From the NCBI RefSeq assembly GCF_022581195.2, contig NC_061482.1, positions 15,500,001-15,564,000 on the forward strand: DNA of 64,000 nucleotides. Direction: 5' to 3'. Every line of letters starts with the position of its first letter. The first letter of the stretch is position 1. Under the pieces are notes generated by a model. It searched no databases, had not been told where the DNA came from, and saw only the letters and a list, made by a program, of their open reading frames with translations. The position numbers and the translations under genes are program-made. Below are positions 21,201 to 27,567 of the stretch, one piece after another. This DNA comes from Helicoverpa zea (Eukaryota; Arthropoda; Insecta; Lepidoptera; Noctuidae).

Positions 21201-22268
21201 ATGTTTGCATCATGACCAAAAACTGTAGTCACATTAACATTTTATAAATTCTAAGAGTTTCTTTCTGTTGACCCTTTTTTCGAATAGTTTAAGAGCAAGT
21301 TAATGACTTCCATGTTTTCTGAGTGTAGTAATAATTGTGTTTTATATGAGGCAATGGACCTCCGCATCCAACGCGAGAGATAAGACTAGTGTGTTATTAA
21401 AATACGGGCTCTTTATCATCGCTAGCATACGTTAAGTGATTAGGGTATTATATATTTGGTACCTAATGTATTAAAGTACGGAGAAATTGTCGGTATGGGG
21501 GGAATATTTTGCTCTATAAAAGGGATTGGTGAAAAATTTAAAAACAAATGAAGCTCTATTCGAACGTCTCTTTAATTTAGTAGAGCTTTGGGTACATAAT
21601 GTAGGTACTACATAGCTTTCATCTACTTACTTCTAAATAAGATACCTATCTGATCTATTTCTTGAGATCAACGAAAAACATCAATGAAATACTGGCGTGT
21701 GATCTTGCCCTAATAATGTGGTTTTAGGGCCAGACTCTCAGTATTATCGTAAAGGTTATCAAACACGTAGGCAAAGCTCAAATTACAACTACCAAAATGT
21801 ACTTCAGTCACAAACGTAATACCTACTTAAACTGCACAGATGTTCGATTATACGAGAAGCATTAAAAGTTTCAACAGTAAGTATGTCTGGAGTTACCATT
21901 ACGACTAACTTTGGGCAAACTTCACTAAAAGTCCGTATAAACAAGAGCTTAACAACTCTTAGCAAAGCATTGCATTCTAAAAACTCTACATTTTCTATCT
22001 ATAACTTACTTACTTACGGTAATCTTCAGGACAGCTTTAAAACAACACAACAAACTTCAAAAGCTAAACGAAACATACAGTTACGCTCGAAAGCCGAGCA
22101 AATAAGACAAAAAAATATTTAACTAAAAGTTCGACTTACTTGAGCGACTCCTTCACTGTTGTAACACGAAGCTAGCTGTTTGGAGCCAATCCTGGGCGTG
22201 TGGTAGTAATCCTGGGCTGATACAGTGAGTATTATACATATAAATGTGATAAGTTGTGAGGCCGCCAT
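1..22268 (-). CDS. LanB2: Laminin subunit gamma-1 (23 exons, 3' end outside window)
   Basis: Secreted gamma chain of the laminin heterotrimer, a basement-membrane component. Exons in coding order: 22140-22268, 16402-16520, 15899-16047, 15082-15199, 14640-14823, 14033-14238, 13507-13610, 12917-13102, 12103-12328, 11510-11724, 10963-11177, 9998-10361, 9448-9633, 8876-9073, 8376-8545, 7690-7814, 6986-7141, 6283-6403, 5503-5687, 4280-4397, 1287-1528, 662-866, 1-201. All junctions are GT-AG and in phase, giving 4122 nt = 1374 codons without a stop. Domains: signal peptide (about 1-19), LN (about 40-280), LE repeats, laminin IV (about 520-690), LE repeats to about 1020, then heptad-rich coiled coil. 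LE repeat in exon 14 contains NVDPNAVGNC, the family nidogen-binding motif (NIDPNAV in vertebrates), with Asp, Asn and Val kept. Family length is about 1600 residues, so roughly 230-260 residues lie beyond base 1. Identity as gamma rather than beta rests on the single laminin IV domain inside the LE array plus the nidogen motif. Confidence 0.97.
662..866 (-). CDS. LanB2: LanB2 exon 22: coiled coil
   Basis: Reads NEVQILTNELNAASGKLN, ALKRAKEVYEEALGLYAE and LKDTAREMNKT. Acceptor TCCTCAG, donor GTAAGA. It joins in phase to IDEKSAELERL. Confidence 0.95.
1287..1528 (-). CDS. LanB2: LanB2 exon 21: coiled coil
   Basis: Reads SALEYMDGEGAAALSKARNR, SALAKESRLLAEKLE and IRDIADKAFNTS. Alpha-helical, no prolines. 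The 2.75-kb intron before it holds a dead LINE and a MITE. Acceptor AATCCAG, donor GTAAGT. Confidence 0.95.
2605..2986. mobile_element. PIF/Harbinger-like MITE, 382 bp, TTA duplication
   Basis: 43-bp terminal inverted repeats with 2 mismatches, starting GGGCCTTATCATACTAGC, flanked by TTA at 2602-2604 and 2987-2989. It is GC-rich with internal GCGCAACGAA-type repeats. It carries no transposase. Removing it joins the LINE coding frame on either side, which supports the boundaries. The superfamily is inferred from the 3-bp TWA duplication. Confidence 0.88.
3195..3246. repeat. Short GGGGTCGGCTT repeat insertion with target duplication
   Basis: A piece of the dispersed repeat containing GAGCCTTTTCCCAATC and TTGGGGTCGGCTT sits in the dead LINE. 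It is flanked by two copies of CGGTAATTTGGTT (about 13 bp), which looks like a target duplication. Longer copies occur near 41430, 46745, 52140 and 55360. Confidence 0.6.
4280..4397 (-). CDS. LanB2: LanB2 exon 20: coiled coil
   Basis: Reads NMLFKIEDESYDGNEAVEKS, then KGNVSKAEDTIEAAQKEIN with heptad hydrophobics. Acceptor TCCACAG, donor GTAAGT. It joins VR|N across the array-bearing intron. Confidence 0.94.
4891..5592 (-). repeat. 117-bp tandem array copying a LanB2 exon/intron boundary
   Basis: Six units with an exact period of 117 bp (starts at about 4891, 5008, 5125, 5242, 5359, 5476), merging on the right into LanB2 exon 19. On the minus strand each unit holds about 86 nt of exon 3' end, then the donor (T[T/C]AG, GTGAG) and about 31 nt of intron. 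All six donors are intact. Units differ by only a few substitutions, so the expansion looks recent. Because 117 is a multiple of three, the plus strand is open for 279 codons by chance. Confidence 0.93.
5503..5687 (-). CDS. LanB2: LanB2 exon 19: coiled coil; 3' end is a unit of the 117-bp array
   Basis: Reads ILAKISKSPTVVENADFDNE, then EIERLSQEAQAELGNG and LAELADRLADV. The acceptor is TTTCGCAG. The donor (TTAG, then GTGAGA) at 5502 is the first of six near-identical donor copies in the tandem array downstream. Read-through meets an in-frame TGA directly after ADVR, so only this first donor keeps the frame. Confidence 0.93.
6283..6403 (-). CDS. LanB2: LanB2 exon 18: last LE cysteines, coiled-coil start
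   Basis: Reads CMENKKRRADGQGCEDCPPC, then YNLVLDAVNQHRRELKELDD, the switch from the LE rod to the alpha-helical coiled coil that assembles with alpha and beta chains. Acceptor TCCACAG, donor GTAAGT. Confidence 0.95.
6924..6953 (-). repeat. Exon-17 relic in LanB2 intron 17
   Basis: This 30-bp stretch (TCTCTGCACTCCTCAGC and on) matches 7082-7110 inside exon 17 with few changes, about 30 nt past the exon 17 donor. It looks like a decayed partial duplication of the LE-coding exon. Confidence 0.6.
6986..7141 (-). CDS. LanB2: LanB2 exon 17: LE repeat
   Basis: Reads KHCDRCRAYHYGFSAEGC, CDCDEWGSTNYQCD and CSCQENVEGRRCDR. A partial degenerate copy of the exon interior lies just downstream in the intron (6924-6953). 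Acceptor TTCTAG, donor GTGAGC. Confidence 0.95.
7690..7814 (-). CDS. LanB2: LanB2 exon 16: LE repeat
   Basis: Reads DGYFNINSGEGCEPCECNLE and NTCDPFNGQCYCKPGIDG. Acceptor TTAATAG, donor GTAAGA. Confidence 0.95.
7883..8028. mobile_element. MITE, 146 bp, TAA duplication (LanB2 intron)
   Basis: Ends GGGCCTTACTACAAAAAC and, reverse-complemented, CCGTCTTACCACAAAAAC, with the inverted match continuing to TTGTCTAA. TAA flanks both ends (7880-7882, 8029-8031). PIF/Harbinger-like by its 3-bp duplication. Confidence 0.75.
8376..8545 (-). CDS. LanB2: LanB2 exon 15: LE repeat
   Basis: Reads FFGDALDPKQKGDCKPCQCH, CDGYTGFCTCHPHVIGKNCD and KCE. Regular LE cysteine spacing. Acceptor CCTTAG, donor GTGAGT. 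Confidence 0.95.
8876..9073 (-). CDS. LanB2: LanB2 exon 14: LE repeat with nidogen-binding motif
   Basis: Contains CQCNGNVDPNAVGNCNR, about residues 828-844. The NxDPNAV loop is the nidogen/entactin docking site known in laminin gamma-1. Asp, Asn and Val of that loop are present (about 835, 837, 839). This supports a function in basement-membrane linkage. Acceptor TTTTCAG, donor GTAAGT. Confidence 0.97.
9448..9633 (-). CDS. LanB2: LanB2 exon 13: LE repeat
   Basis: Reads FCICKHNTTGSNCELCAKGF, DDCKPCPCPKDSGC and CTDCPEGYAG. It contains an N-glycosylation site (NTT). Acceptor TCCTCAG, donor GTAAGA. Confidence 0.96.
9998..10361 (-). CDS. LanB2: LanB2 exon 12: laminin IV end and LE repeat
   Basis: The largest LanB2 exon here (364 nt). 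It reads YTFRLHEDPRYGWSPTLSNF and LTAIKIRGTY to close domain IV, then CSCPKAYVGDYCEECAPGY and CDCNGHAHICDTATG for LE. Acceptor TTTCAG, donor GTAAGT. Confidence 0.97.
10600..10750 (-). mobile_element. tRNA-derived SINE copy
   Basis: On the minus strand AACTGGCTAAGCG (box A-like) is followed by GTGGGTTCGATTCCCGC (box B-like), a polymerase III promoter layout. A body with no coding capacity follows. No cloverleaf is intact, so it is a SINE head rather than a tRNA gene. A second box B-like piece lies at 37103-37125. Confidence 0.5.
10963..11177 (-). CDS. LanB2: LanB2 exon 11: laminin IV domain
   Basis: Reads VASQGVETLYFVASSQFLGD, SYNHDLKFSLRLGEVRG and DIILEGPRASVSI, the beta-rich laminin IV fold. 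No disulphide pattern is present, as expected for this domain. Acceptor TCCCCAG, donor GTATGC. Confidence 0.95.
11510..11724 (-). CDS. LanB2: LanB2 exon 10: LE to laminin IV transition
   Basis: Starts CKPGFFNLDIVNEFGCTPC and FCFGHSSQC, the split LE module into which the laminin IV domain is inserted in gamma chains. The remainder opens domain IV. Acceptor CTTATAG, donor GTGAGT. Confidence 0.96.
12103..12328 (-). CDS. LanB2: LanB2 exon 9: LE repeats
   Basis: Contains SLQCNAEGKCQCKPGVTGDK, CDVCAPNHYEF and CNESGSYGNTPQCD, ending KRCRE. It covers about one and a half LE modules before the laminin IV domain. Acceptor TATCCAG, donor GTGAGT. Confidence 0.96.
12917..13102 (-). CDS. LanB2: LanB2 exon 8: LE repeat
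   Basis: Reads CNCNGFSNKCEFDKDLYERT, then CIDCAENRDGANCERC and CLPCNCNPTG, spanning one LE module and the start of the next. Acceptor TTTGCAG, donor GTAAGA. Confidence 0.96.
13507..13610 (-). CDS. LanB2: LanB2 exon 7: LE repeat
   Basis: Short LE exon reading CEHFTAGRECERCLDFYNDA, then PWGRAS and HECK. The Cys spacing is typical of LE modules. Acceptor TTTCCAG, donor GTTAGT. Confidence 0.95.
14033..14238 (-). CDS. LanB2: LanB2 exon 6: end of LN, first LE repeat
   Basis: Starts EWVTATDLRISLDRLNTFG and YWYAIADVAVGARC, the end of the LN domain, then KCNGHASVCE opens the first LE repeat. Acceptor ACACCAG, donor GTAAGA. Confidence 0.96.
14347..14388. repeat. Perfect 19-bp hairpin in LanB2 intron 5
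   Basis: TACTTTCTGATGTTTCAGA (14347-14365), a 4-nt loop CTTA, then the exact reverse complement (14370-14388). The intron is only 401 bp, between exons 5 and 6. It could be a tiny fold-back relic or an RNA structural element. No known small-RNA family is recognised. Confidence 0.75.
14640..14823 (-). CDS. LanB2: LanB2 exon 5: LN domain
   Basis: Reads ASCRDTYGVQEQRAA, later CTSEYSDISPLSGG and STLEGRPSAYTFDNSP, matching the C-terminal half of LN domains. Acceptor TTCTCAG, donor GTATTG. Its intron 5 carries the perfect hairpin at 14347-14388. Confidence 0.96.
15082..15199 (-). CDS. LanB2: LanB2 exon 4: LN domain
   Basis: Reads KAYDITYVRIVFYSPRP then SFAVYKK and WEPFQYFS, a hallmark LN stretch. 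Acceptor TTTTCAG, donor GTATAT. Phase matches both neighbours. Confidence 0.95.
15570..15800. repeat. LINE 3' tail-like repeat in LanB2 intron 3
   Basis: Contains AATTCAGTAGTTTTAGCG and a long A/T-rich tail, matching the ends seen near 24645-24840 and 31060-31210. A degraded retroelement 3' end. Confidence 0.4.
15899..16047 (-). CDS. LanB2: LanB2 exon 3: LN domain
   Basis: Begins SCDSCQPGQFSSYYLTD and includes the conserved TWWQSETM motif of laminin N-terminal domains, then NQVNLTLHLG. This LN domain is the one used in laminin network polymerisation in the family. Acceptor AATCCAG, donor GTAAGC. Confidence 0.95.
16402..16520 (-). CDS. LanB2: LanB2 exon 2: LN domain, first part
   Basis: Reads RCIPEFENAAFMVQ through to IQTSAGTST with LN cysteines (Cys in RCIP, NTCGDN, VFCIQ). 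Acceptor is CCAACAG and donor is GTACGC. It is separated from exon 1 by the 5.6-kb intron 1. Confidence 0.95.
16965..17141 (-). pseudogene. Exon-like ORF with one stop in LanB2 intron 1
   Basis: On the minus strand an ATG at 17141 opens 59 codons ending exactly at a strong donor (GACGCT then GTAAGT). It reads MIDTDDIVLNINPKTNDS, a TAG at codon 22, then LAIDVVEDKLAIVDIAARNF and EDKADSNVVINT. The composition is protein-like (acidic, amphipathic) and there is no other stop. It is not laminin-like and the family is not recognised. It may be the decayed first exon of a captured gene or a mobile-element fragment. Confidence 0.4.
17690..17880. repeat. LINE 3' tail-like repeat in LanB2 intron 1
   Basis: Includes AGTGACTTTTGCTGAATAG and AATTAGTTCAGTAATTTTGG, related to the tail repeats near 15570 and 24645. 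No coding remains. Confidence 0.4.
18610..18895. mobile_element. Composite: GTCGGCTTCCAGTC repeat piece plus SINE body
   Basis: 18610-18720 carries TCCAGTCTAACTGGATGC (the dispersed repeat near 41430 and 52140). From about 18740 a SINE body follows (AGCAAGCGTGGTGATTAA; GAGAGGAGGCCTGTACC; CAGCAGTGGGATGATAAA), the same as the copies at 28844 and 31856. It lies in LanB2 intron 1. Confidence 0.6.
19094..19265. mobile_element. MITE, about 172 bp, with relative at 52722-52890
   Basis: Ends GGGTGCGTCTACACGATG and, reverse-complemented, GGGTGCATACACACGGTG. The interior has AACATGCGCAAG in both orientations. Flanks are ATA and TTA, close to a TWA duplication. A related copy lies in a Tmc intron. Confidence 0.65.
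19266..22139. other. LanB2 intron 1, 5' half: no gene seen
   Basis: AT-rich, non-coding. Short open frames exist but lack protein-like composition or splice context. No clear repeat boundaries were seen. Confidence 0.5.
22140..22268 (-). CDS. LanB2: LanB2 exon 1: start codon and signal peptide
   Basis: Codons 1-43. The start chosen is the ATG at 22268, which is followed by a hydrophobic stretch (LITFICIILTVSA) that fits a secretory signal peptide. An in-frame ATG at 22346 would add 26 residues rich in Cys, Arg and His ahead of the signal and is disfavoured. The exon ends GCT CAA before GTAAGT. It joins in phase to RCIPEFENAAF in exon 2, the typical N-terminal LN sequence of gamma chains. Confidence 0.93.
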
Positions 22269-22400
22269 TTTGCGCGAGGCGTCGTGAGCCCGCGCGCTTC
22301 GACCAAGCACTGAGTGACGCGCGCCGGTTTCACAACACTCGGCCAAAGATTAAGTTGTTCGCGGCTATAGATAGGTCTCTGCCTCTGTGAGGAAAGTTTG
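22269..22400 (-). promoter_or_regulatory. Likely LanB2 5' UTR / core promoter region
   Basis: A locally GC-rich stretch (several GCGCGC runs) directly ahead of the LanB2 start, unlike the AT-rich surroundings. TCAGTG on the minus strand (22308-22313) resembles an arthropod initiator about 40 nt upstream of the ATG. No clear TATA box. The transcription start is inferred, not shown. Confidence 0.3.
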
Positions 22401-23448
22401 GGCTACTTTTTTGCAAGAAACTTTGAAGACTTACTTATTTTTATTAATACACGACCTTTGTTAAATATTTTAGTAATATTAATGAATTTATACAAATATT
22501 TTTACTTTTTTTTTTACTTGATTCCGTCCTATTTATGATCTCTCTTGAAGAAATGTATTTTATGATTATGTTGGAATTGTAATTTTCCATAACAATTTTT
22601 TTTTCCAAAACCTATCAAACTGGATAAGATCAAAACACAAAACGCCCCATTAAAAGACTTAAGTACTATAATAACACTAGTACTACAATGACTAAAAAAA
22701 ATGAACCATATATACCTATAATTTTTTTGAAAAAATACCTGCAATGTACATCACAGTCGTATAAACACGAGCCCTACCACGTCTGCAGATTCCTTATTCT
22801 TTGCAATCACAGCAGCGGCAGAGAACGTGGCCCCATACCGTCGGTTTTTTGTGAACAAACCTGAAAAGGTTCGCCTTTTGTTTTCTGTTAGAATGCCAAC
22901 ATGTGCGGTCACTTGGGGAAGGAATCGGCGAGCCGTGCAAAGGTCTCGGCAATGTTCCCAATTTTAGGAACACCAAATTAGTTGTCCGATTAATAAAAAA
23001 GAGTAAAAATATGAAGACATTAGATTGAGAACACGTTTCTTTGGCTTTGAAGTTAGAGGCCAGTGGAAATACTAATGTCTGGTATTGAATAAAACACTAA
23101 ATTTTGATATTGTTTTTATAATGTTTCATATACCTCTAATCAGTAAATGTTTATTATAGGTACATACCTAGTTTGGAATCCTTTTTTTACATGTAGTGAT
23201 ACAGGCTTAACGTAAGTTCTTTTCATCACACTTTTTCCTATTTCTCTACATTTACTAAAGGACTTCAAAGTCACATTAATGGCGACATTAGCATAAACGC
23301 CTCAAAGAAGAGCTCTTTACTCGACCACTTTCAAGTCTACTCAAGTGGTAGATACGGATTGAAATAGTTAAATATACCTATACATTTTTATGCATATCTA
23401 TATGTTCTTTTATACATTAACACATTTAGTCATACCTAAATGTTCTTT
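22401..23448. other. Intergenic, no gene seen
   Basis: AT-rich spacer upstream of LanB2. No convincing ORF, RNA gene or repeat boundary was recognised. Confidence 0.5.
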
Positions 23449-23741
23449 ATCATCATCGACAGCCTTTTAAACGTCCCACTGCTGGGCACAGGCCTCCTCA
23501 TATAGAGAAGGATTGAACTTAATCACCACGCTTGCTCAATGCGGGATGGTGAAATCCCAATCATTCTTTCAGGATTTTATCGAGATTTTTACCTTCAACT
23601 TTAATCAGTTATCGGTGTCCAAGATATACTTAGAAAGTACATACAAATATAGGAAAGTTGCATTGGTGCTTGCCCGACCGGGCATCGAAGCCACTCTCTT
23701 ACTTGCGAGGTTGTTTCTTGACCCACTAGGCTACCACGACT
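23449..23741 (-). mobile_element. tRNA-derived SINE (minus orientation)
   Basis: Ends on the right with CCCACTAGGCTACCACGAC, the complement of a box A-like head (GTCGTGGTAGCCTAGTGG). The box B region CATCGAAGCC is degraded. The body TTGAACTTAATCACCACGC and the tail CCCACTGCTGGGCACAGG match the copies at 28844 and 50175. Confidence 0.8.
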
Positions 23742-24044
23742 TATTACAATTATTAAGAGGTTATTCATTTATACAATACTTAATTTAAGATTTTATTTTT
23801 TTGATGACCTTAGAAATACATTTATTTTTTTACATAATAGACCTTTCAATGTCAGCTATAATGTATCGGTGACTTAAATCTGAGATCAATTTTGTTTGTG
23901 TAGTAATTAATATAGGTAATTAAACTAAAAATAACATCAAGTGACGCGTTGGTTCTAACGATCTGGTTTTCTGTTTACTATAGAACATAATCACATCGCT
24001 TCAATGTTATTAATAAAATTTTGAATAATATTCGGGTACATCGA

Positions 24045-24190
24045 TTACATCACGCATGACCGGCTGAACCGATTAAGCTCAAAATTAGAGTCAAGGTAGC
24101 TTAGACCCGGGAGAAGGACATAGGACAGTTGTTGGCACCGTCCAGCAGTTCTGTCGGGACGCGGGTGAAGCCGCGGGTGGGAGCAAGTAC
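24045..24190 (+). repeat. Dispersed repeat (GACCCGGGAGAAGGACATAG family)
   Basis: Contains CTGAACCGATTAAGCTCAA, then GACCCGGGAGAAGGAC and a GCGGGTGAAGCCGCGGG end. Copies near 33236, 48795 and 53198. Likely a LINE 3' end shared across moths; the clade was not determined. Confidence 0.6.
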
Positions 24191-24644
24191 ATAATTATTG
24201 CGAGCCTATTACAAGCTACAAAAACTAGCTAAAGTGTATTCACTCTTTAGATAGATATTCATTAGGTAATTAAAATAAATGGAATCATTTAAATATCCAT
24301 ACTTGTGTGACTTTTATGTAGTGTCATATCCGTTTCTAATAATATATTCTATGCCGTTTCCCTAGTCTGGCTATTTCATTTTGAACACATGAATAGTCTT
24401 TAGCGTACCCGAGCATTAGGTCATTCATCTTGTTGTCCTGCTCTACCGTATTGCGCTGTCCCGCTTGCACAGAGGCTTATGTTTGGCTCAGAGTTCCGAC
24501 CAAATGTAATGGGCTATGCAAAAAAATAACCAGATCATTAATGATGACTTAGTTAAATTGAATTGATAAGATGACATATTTTACAGTTTTTAAAAAAGTT
24601 AACTTTTTGACAGATCGATCAAGACTCAAACTTTCACTTTAACT

Positions 24645-24840
24645 ACTAGCCGTTATCCCGTGGTTTCATCCGCGTCCCCTGCGGACTGCTGCCCGTACCG
24701 GGATAAAATATAGCAAATGTTACTCGAGAAGAGTGTAGCTTTTTGATAGGTAGTGAAAGAATTTTTCAAATTGGTTCAATAGCTTGGAAGGCTTTGGGGT
24801 TCAAACAGAAAAATGTTTCCTCTTTATTAGTGTACATTAA
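24645..24840 (+). repeat. LINE 3' end repeat
   Basis: Contains CCGTGGTTTCATCCGCGTC, CGGGATAAAATATAGC and AAATTGGTTCAATAGC. The same segments recur at 31060-31210. Confidence 0.55.
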
Positions 24841-25097
24841 GGATTTGTTACCTAAACTTAAAATTATTTTAAACACCAAGAAATATCTGAGAGGACAGTC
24901 TTTCATGTTAAAGCAATATTCACGGTACAAGAAATTCATAAATCGAATCGTCGAAATCTATCTATTGATTTGCTTACTAAAGATACAATTTTGAGATTAG
25001 TCCCACACAAGTAATGTTTCTATTCACATCTTCCCATCTTTAGTAAGCGAAACAATAGATACAGAGAATATTTTGAGCTGTTGTTCAGATAATAATA

Positions 25098-25182
25098 TAC
25101 AGACAGCTCTACTATTGGAGCGAAATAAAGCGCGAAGCTCAAGACCGAACGCGATGGCGGAGCATTGTGGATGCCCTCTGCC
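25098..25182 (+). pseudogene. C-terminal tail of a LINE ORF
   Basis: Reads YYWSEIKREAQDRTRWRS then IVDALCPI and a stop, which resembles the terminal residues of insect LINE ORF2 proteins. Only about 27 codons survive, followed by AAGTCAAGTCAAGTCAA. Confidence 0.55.
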
Positions 25183-25984
25183 CCATCTAGGCGACATAGG
25201 ACTCTAAGTCAAGTCAAGTCAACTAAGGTAAACGTACCAATACTCGTCGGATTTCGGAAATCACCGACTTTGAAGCGCTACTGTGTGTTAAATATTCAAT
25301 ATAAAATGAAAATTTTTGCATGACGTGATAGAGTATTTATTCGTTATTCTAAGTAATTAATGTTTTTTTAATCATTTTCATGGGTTTATGTACTTATTAA
25401 GGCAAAAGTAAAAAAAGGGCGATTTGTACCAATAGTCGTCTGATTTGTACGGATACTCGTCAAATATTCCCAGTACTCGTCAACTTTTAATGCTAATGTG
25501 AACTCTCTGCTCTTGAACATAAAGTTCAAGATATGTACATTTTTTTGTGCTTGACTTTATTAAGCATACTTGTGCCTTTGAAACATTAGCTAGATAGATA
25601 GAAAACCAAATCCCTATTTAGAATAGCAGGTCATAATCTGTTAGAAGAGCAGGTATTCAATAAAACAGATACATAGTTACATTTTAATTTATATTCCTAT
25701 CTATCAAACGCTTGGAATCACAAAATCAGTCTATAAAATATATGTTATATTTCATAATCAATCATATAACCATGTAGTCATGTGCATATGTAGCACGAGT
25801 AAAATTATTACTATTAAAATATTTAAATTGTAAAACCAATATTGTTTTCCCAAAATTTATATACAACCTTCGCTCCTCTCCCTTATGGAAGCAGCCACAT
25901 CTTTTAGACAGAATTGACCAAATTATCCGTACTATCCTTCATCTCTTTTTAATTTGGCCTTGGACGACCGAGCGTGGCTTCAAG

Positions 25985-26764
25985 CCACCCTTTTTTTTTT
26001 CAACGACGTCAAAAATCATCAAATGACCCCCTCCCGCTGTGGGTTAGCAGCGGTGAGGGAGTGTCAGACTCTTACTGACTAAAAACCGTCGTGTTCCATC
26101 ATAGGCATTTTATGTACCAGGCCGCGGTATCTCTTTCGAACAACCCGCAGCCTCGGCAGGCCTTGGCCCTGCTGGGCCCCGCTGGGGTTGCTGACATCTC
26201 TTTGAGGAGCGCGTGGAACAACGCGCGCCGTCGACACGGGCGCGAAGCCACCCTTCCGATCAGATTCGGTGGCCTCGGCGTCCGCAAATTTTCCAGTTTA
26301 AGTCTACCGGCGTTCCTATCCTCGGTCTGCGGCACTACGGAGTTGACCAGCAAAATTTTAGCCCCTTCAGTGGTCGATTCTGAGGTGCATGGTATGAACG
26401 CCTGGAAAGTGGCTTACCCAAATACAGCCTTCCCTGACAACCCGGCTTCCCAGAGACAGTGGGACGAGCCGCTCTGCAAATTGACGAGACTAATTGAAAC
26501 ATCGGTCAATACTGCTGAGCGTGCCCGCCTACTGGCTGTGGGAGAGTGGGAGTCAGGCTATGGCTTCACGCACTGCCGTCACCCAGCGTTGGGACCATGC
26601 TGGGTGACACAACATTCCGGCTCGCTACATGCCTACGCCTCGGCGCTCCCACTGGGGCTCCGCATCGCTGTCAGTGCGGCGAATCTGTGGACTGCCTTGA
26701 GCACCATGGTCTTTCCTGTGGCAAAAGTGCTGGTCGCATGGCACGACACGCCAGCATAAATGAC
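25985..26764 (+). mobile_element. Retroelement C-terminal fragment (Cys/His finger region)
   Basis: The plus strand is open at 26091-26759 (222 codons), with LPIRFGGLGVRKFSSLSL and AWKVAYPNTAFPDNPA. A frame change near 26550 continues with LHALPSPSVGTMLGDTTF and CQCGESVDCLEHHGLSC, a zinc-finger-like C-x-C..C..H..C set. The next domain after a break carries KRPDGM and WDATC. The whole resembles the C-terminus of a non-LTR element with a restriction-like endonuclease. Dead: frameshifted and interrupted. Confidence 0.65.
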
Positions 26765-27047
26765 ATGAAAATGTGGAGTCCACTCGTGACCAAAAGGCTG
26801 GCCTATACTTCGGCCAAAGGATATGCATTGCCATCCAGCGTGGCAATGCAGCCAGCCTTTTGGGCACGATCCCCGCTGACAGCGATGCGGATGAATTTTT
26901 TGATACTTAGTTTTAATATTTCCCCCTTTATTATTTTTGTAAATATGAAAGTCTGTGAGACCACCACACTGGTCAATTTTGAGGTGCCATGTCTGACCGA
27001 GGCTTTAAATGCTTGGAAAGTCGTGTAGCCGCAGTGCCGCATACCAC
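26765..27047 (+). mobile_element. Rearranged second copy inserted in the fragment
   Basis: GGCAATGCAGCCAGCCTTTT (near 26840) and the following ATTTTTTGATACTTAG match the family 3' end at 27490-27567. CTGGTCAATTTTGAGGTGCC near 26970 matches the upstream part at 26365. The order is therefore 3' end before upstream part, inside the first copy: a mosaic from at least two copies. Confidence 0.6.
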
Positions 27048-27567
27048 GACATGCTAACATCAACGACGTGTTCCGTCGCGCTCTTGTTGCCGTCGGCGTA
27101 CCAGCCGTACTCGAACCAAATGGCTTGGTACGCGACAATGGCAAGAGACCAGACGGCATGTCGCTATTTCCGTGGAAGTTGGGTAGGACTATAGTGTGGG
27201 ACGCGACATGCATCGACACTCTTGCGCCATCTTCCGGAACTCTCCCATCCCGGAACTGCATATTGTGCTGGCTCCGCCGCTGCACAAGCAGAGAACCTCA
27301 AGCGGCGCAAATATAGTAACCTTATATTCAAGTAGGTACAGGTTCAAGCCGTTTGGGGTTGAAGCTCTTGGACCGTGGGGTCCGAGAGCCCGCCTTCTTG
27401 CCAAGGATATTTCCCAGCGCCTGGTTGACACTTCACGGGACCCAAAGGCTGGCTTTTATTTCGCACAGAGGTTGAGCATTGCCATCCAACGTGGCAATTC
27501 TGCCAGCCTTTTGGGTACATTACCCAGTGACAGCGATGAGGAACAATTTTTTGATGCACTGTATTAG
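27048..27567 (+). mobile_element. Retroelement endonuclease-like fragment
   Basis: Reads VAVGVPAVLEPNGLVRDNG, KRPDGMSLFPWKLGRT and VWDATCIDTLAPSS. After a frame change it reads FKPFGVEALGPWGPRARLLA, DISQRLVDTSRDPKAGFYFA and RLSIAIQRGN to a TAG. The PD...D(A)T spacing resembles a PD-(D/E)XK nuclease, as in restriction-like-endonuclease LINEs. The assignment is by pattern only. Confidence 0.6.

Noticed and set aside
21883..22122. Plus-strand 79-codon ORF antisense to the LanB2 intron 1 start
   Set aside because: Low-complexity Lys/Ser/Thr composition and no context.
26803..27285. Minus-strand ORF of 160 codons
   Set aside because: Antisense of the retroelement mosaic; the plus-strand frames carry recognisable motifs.
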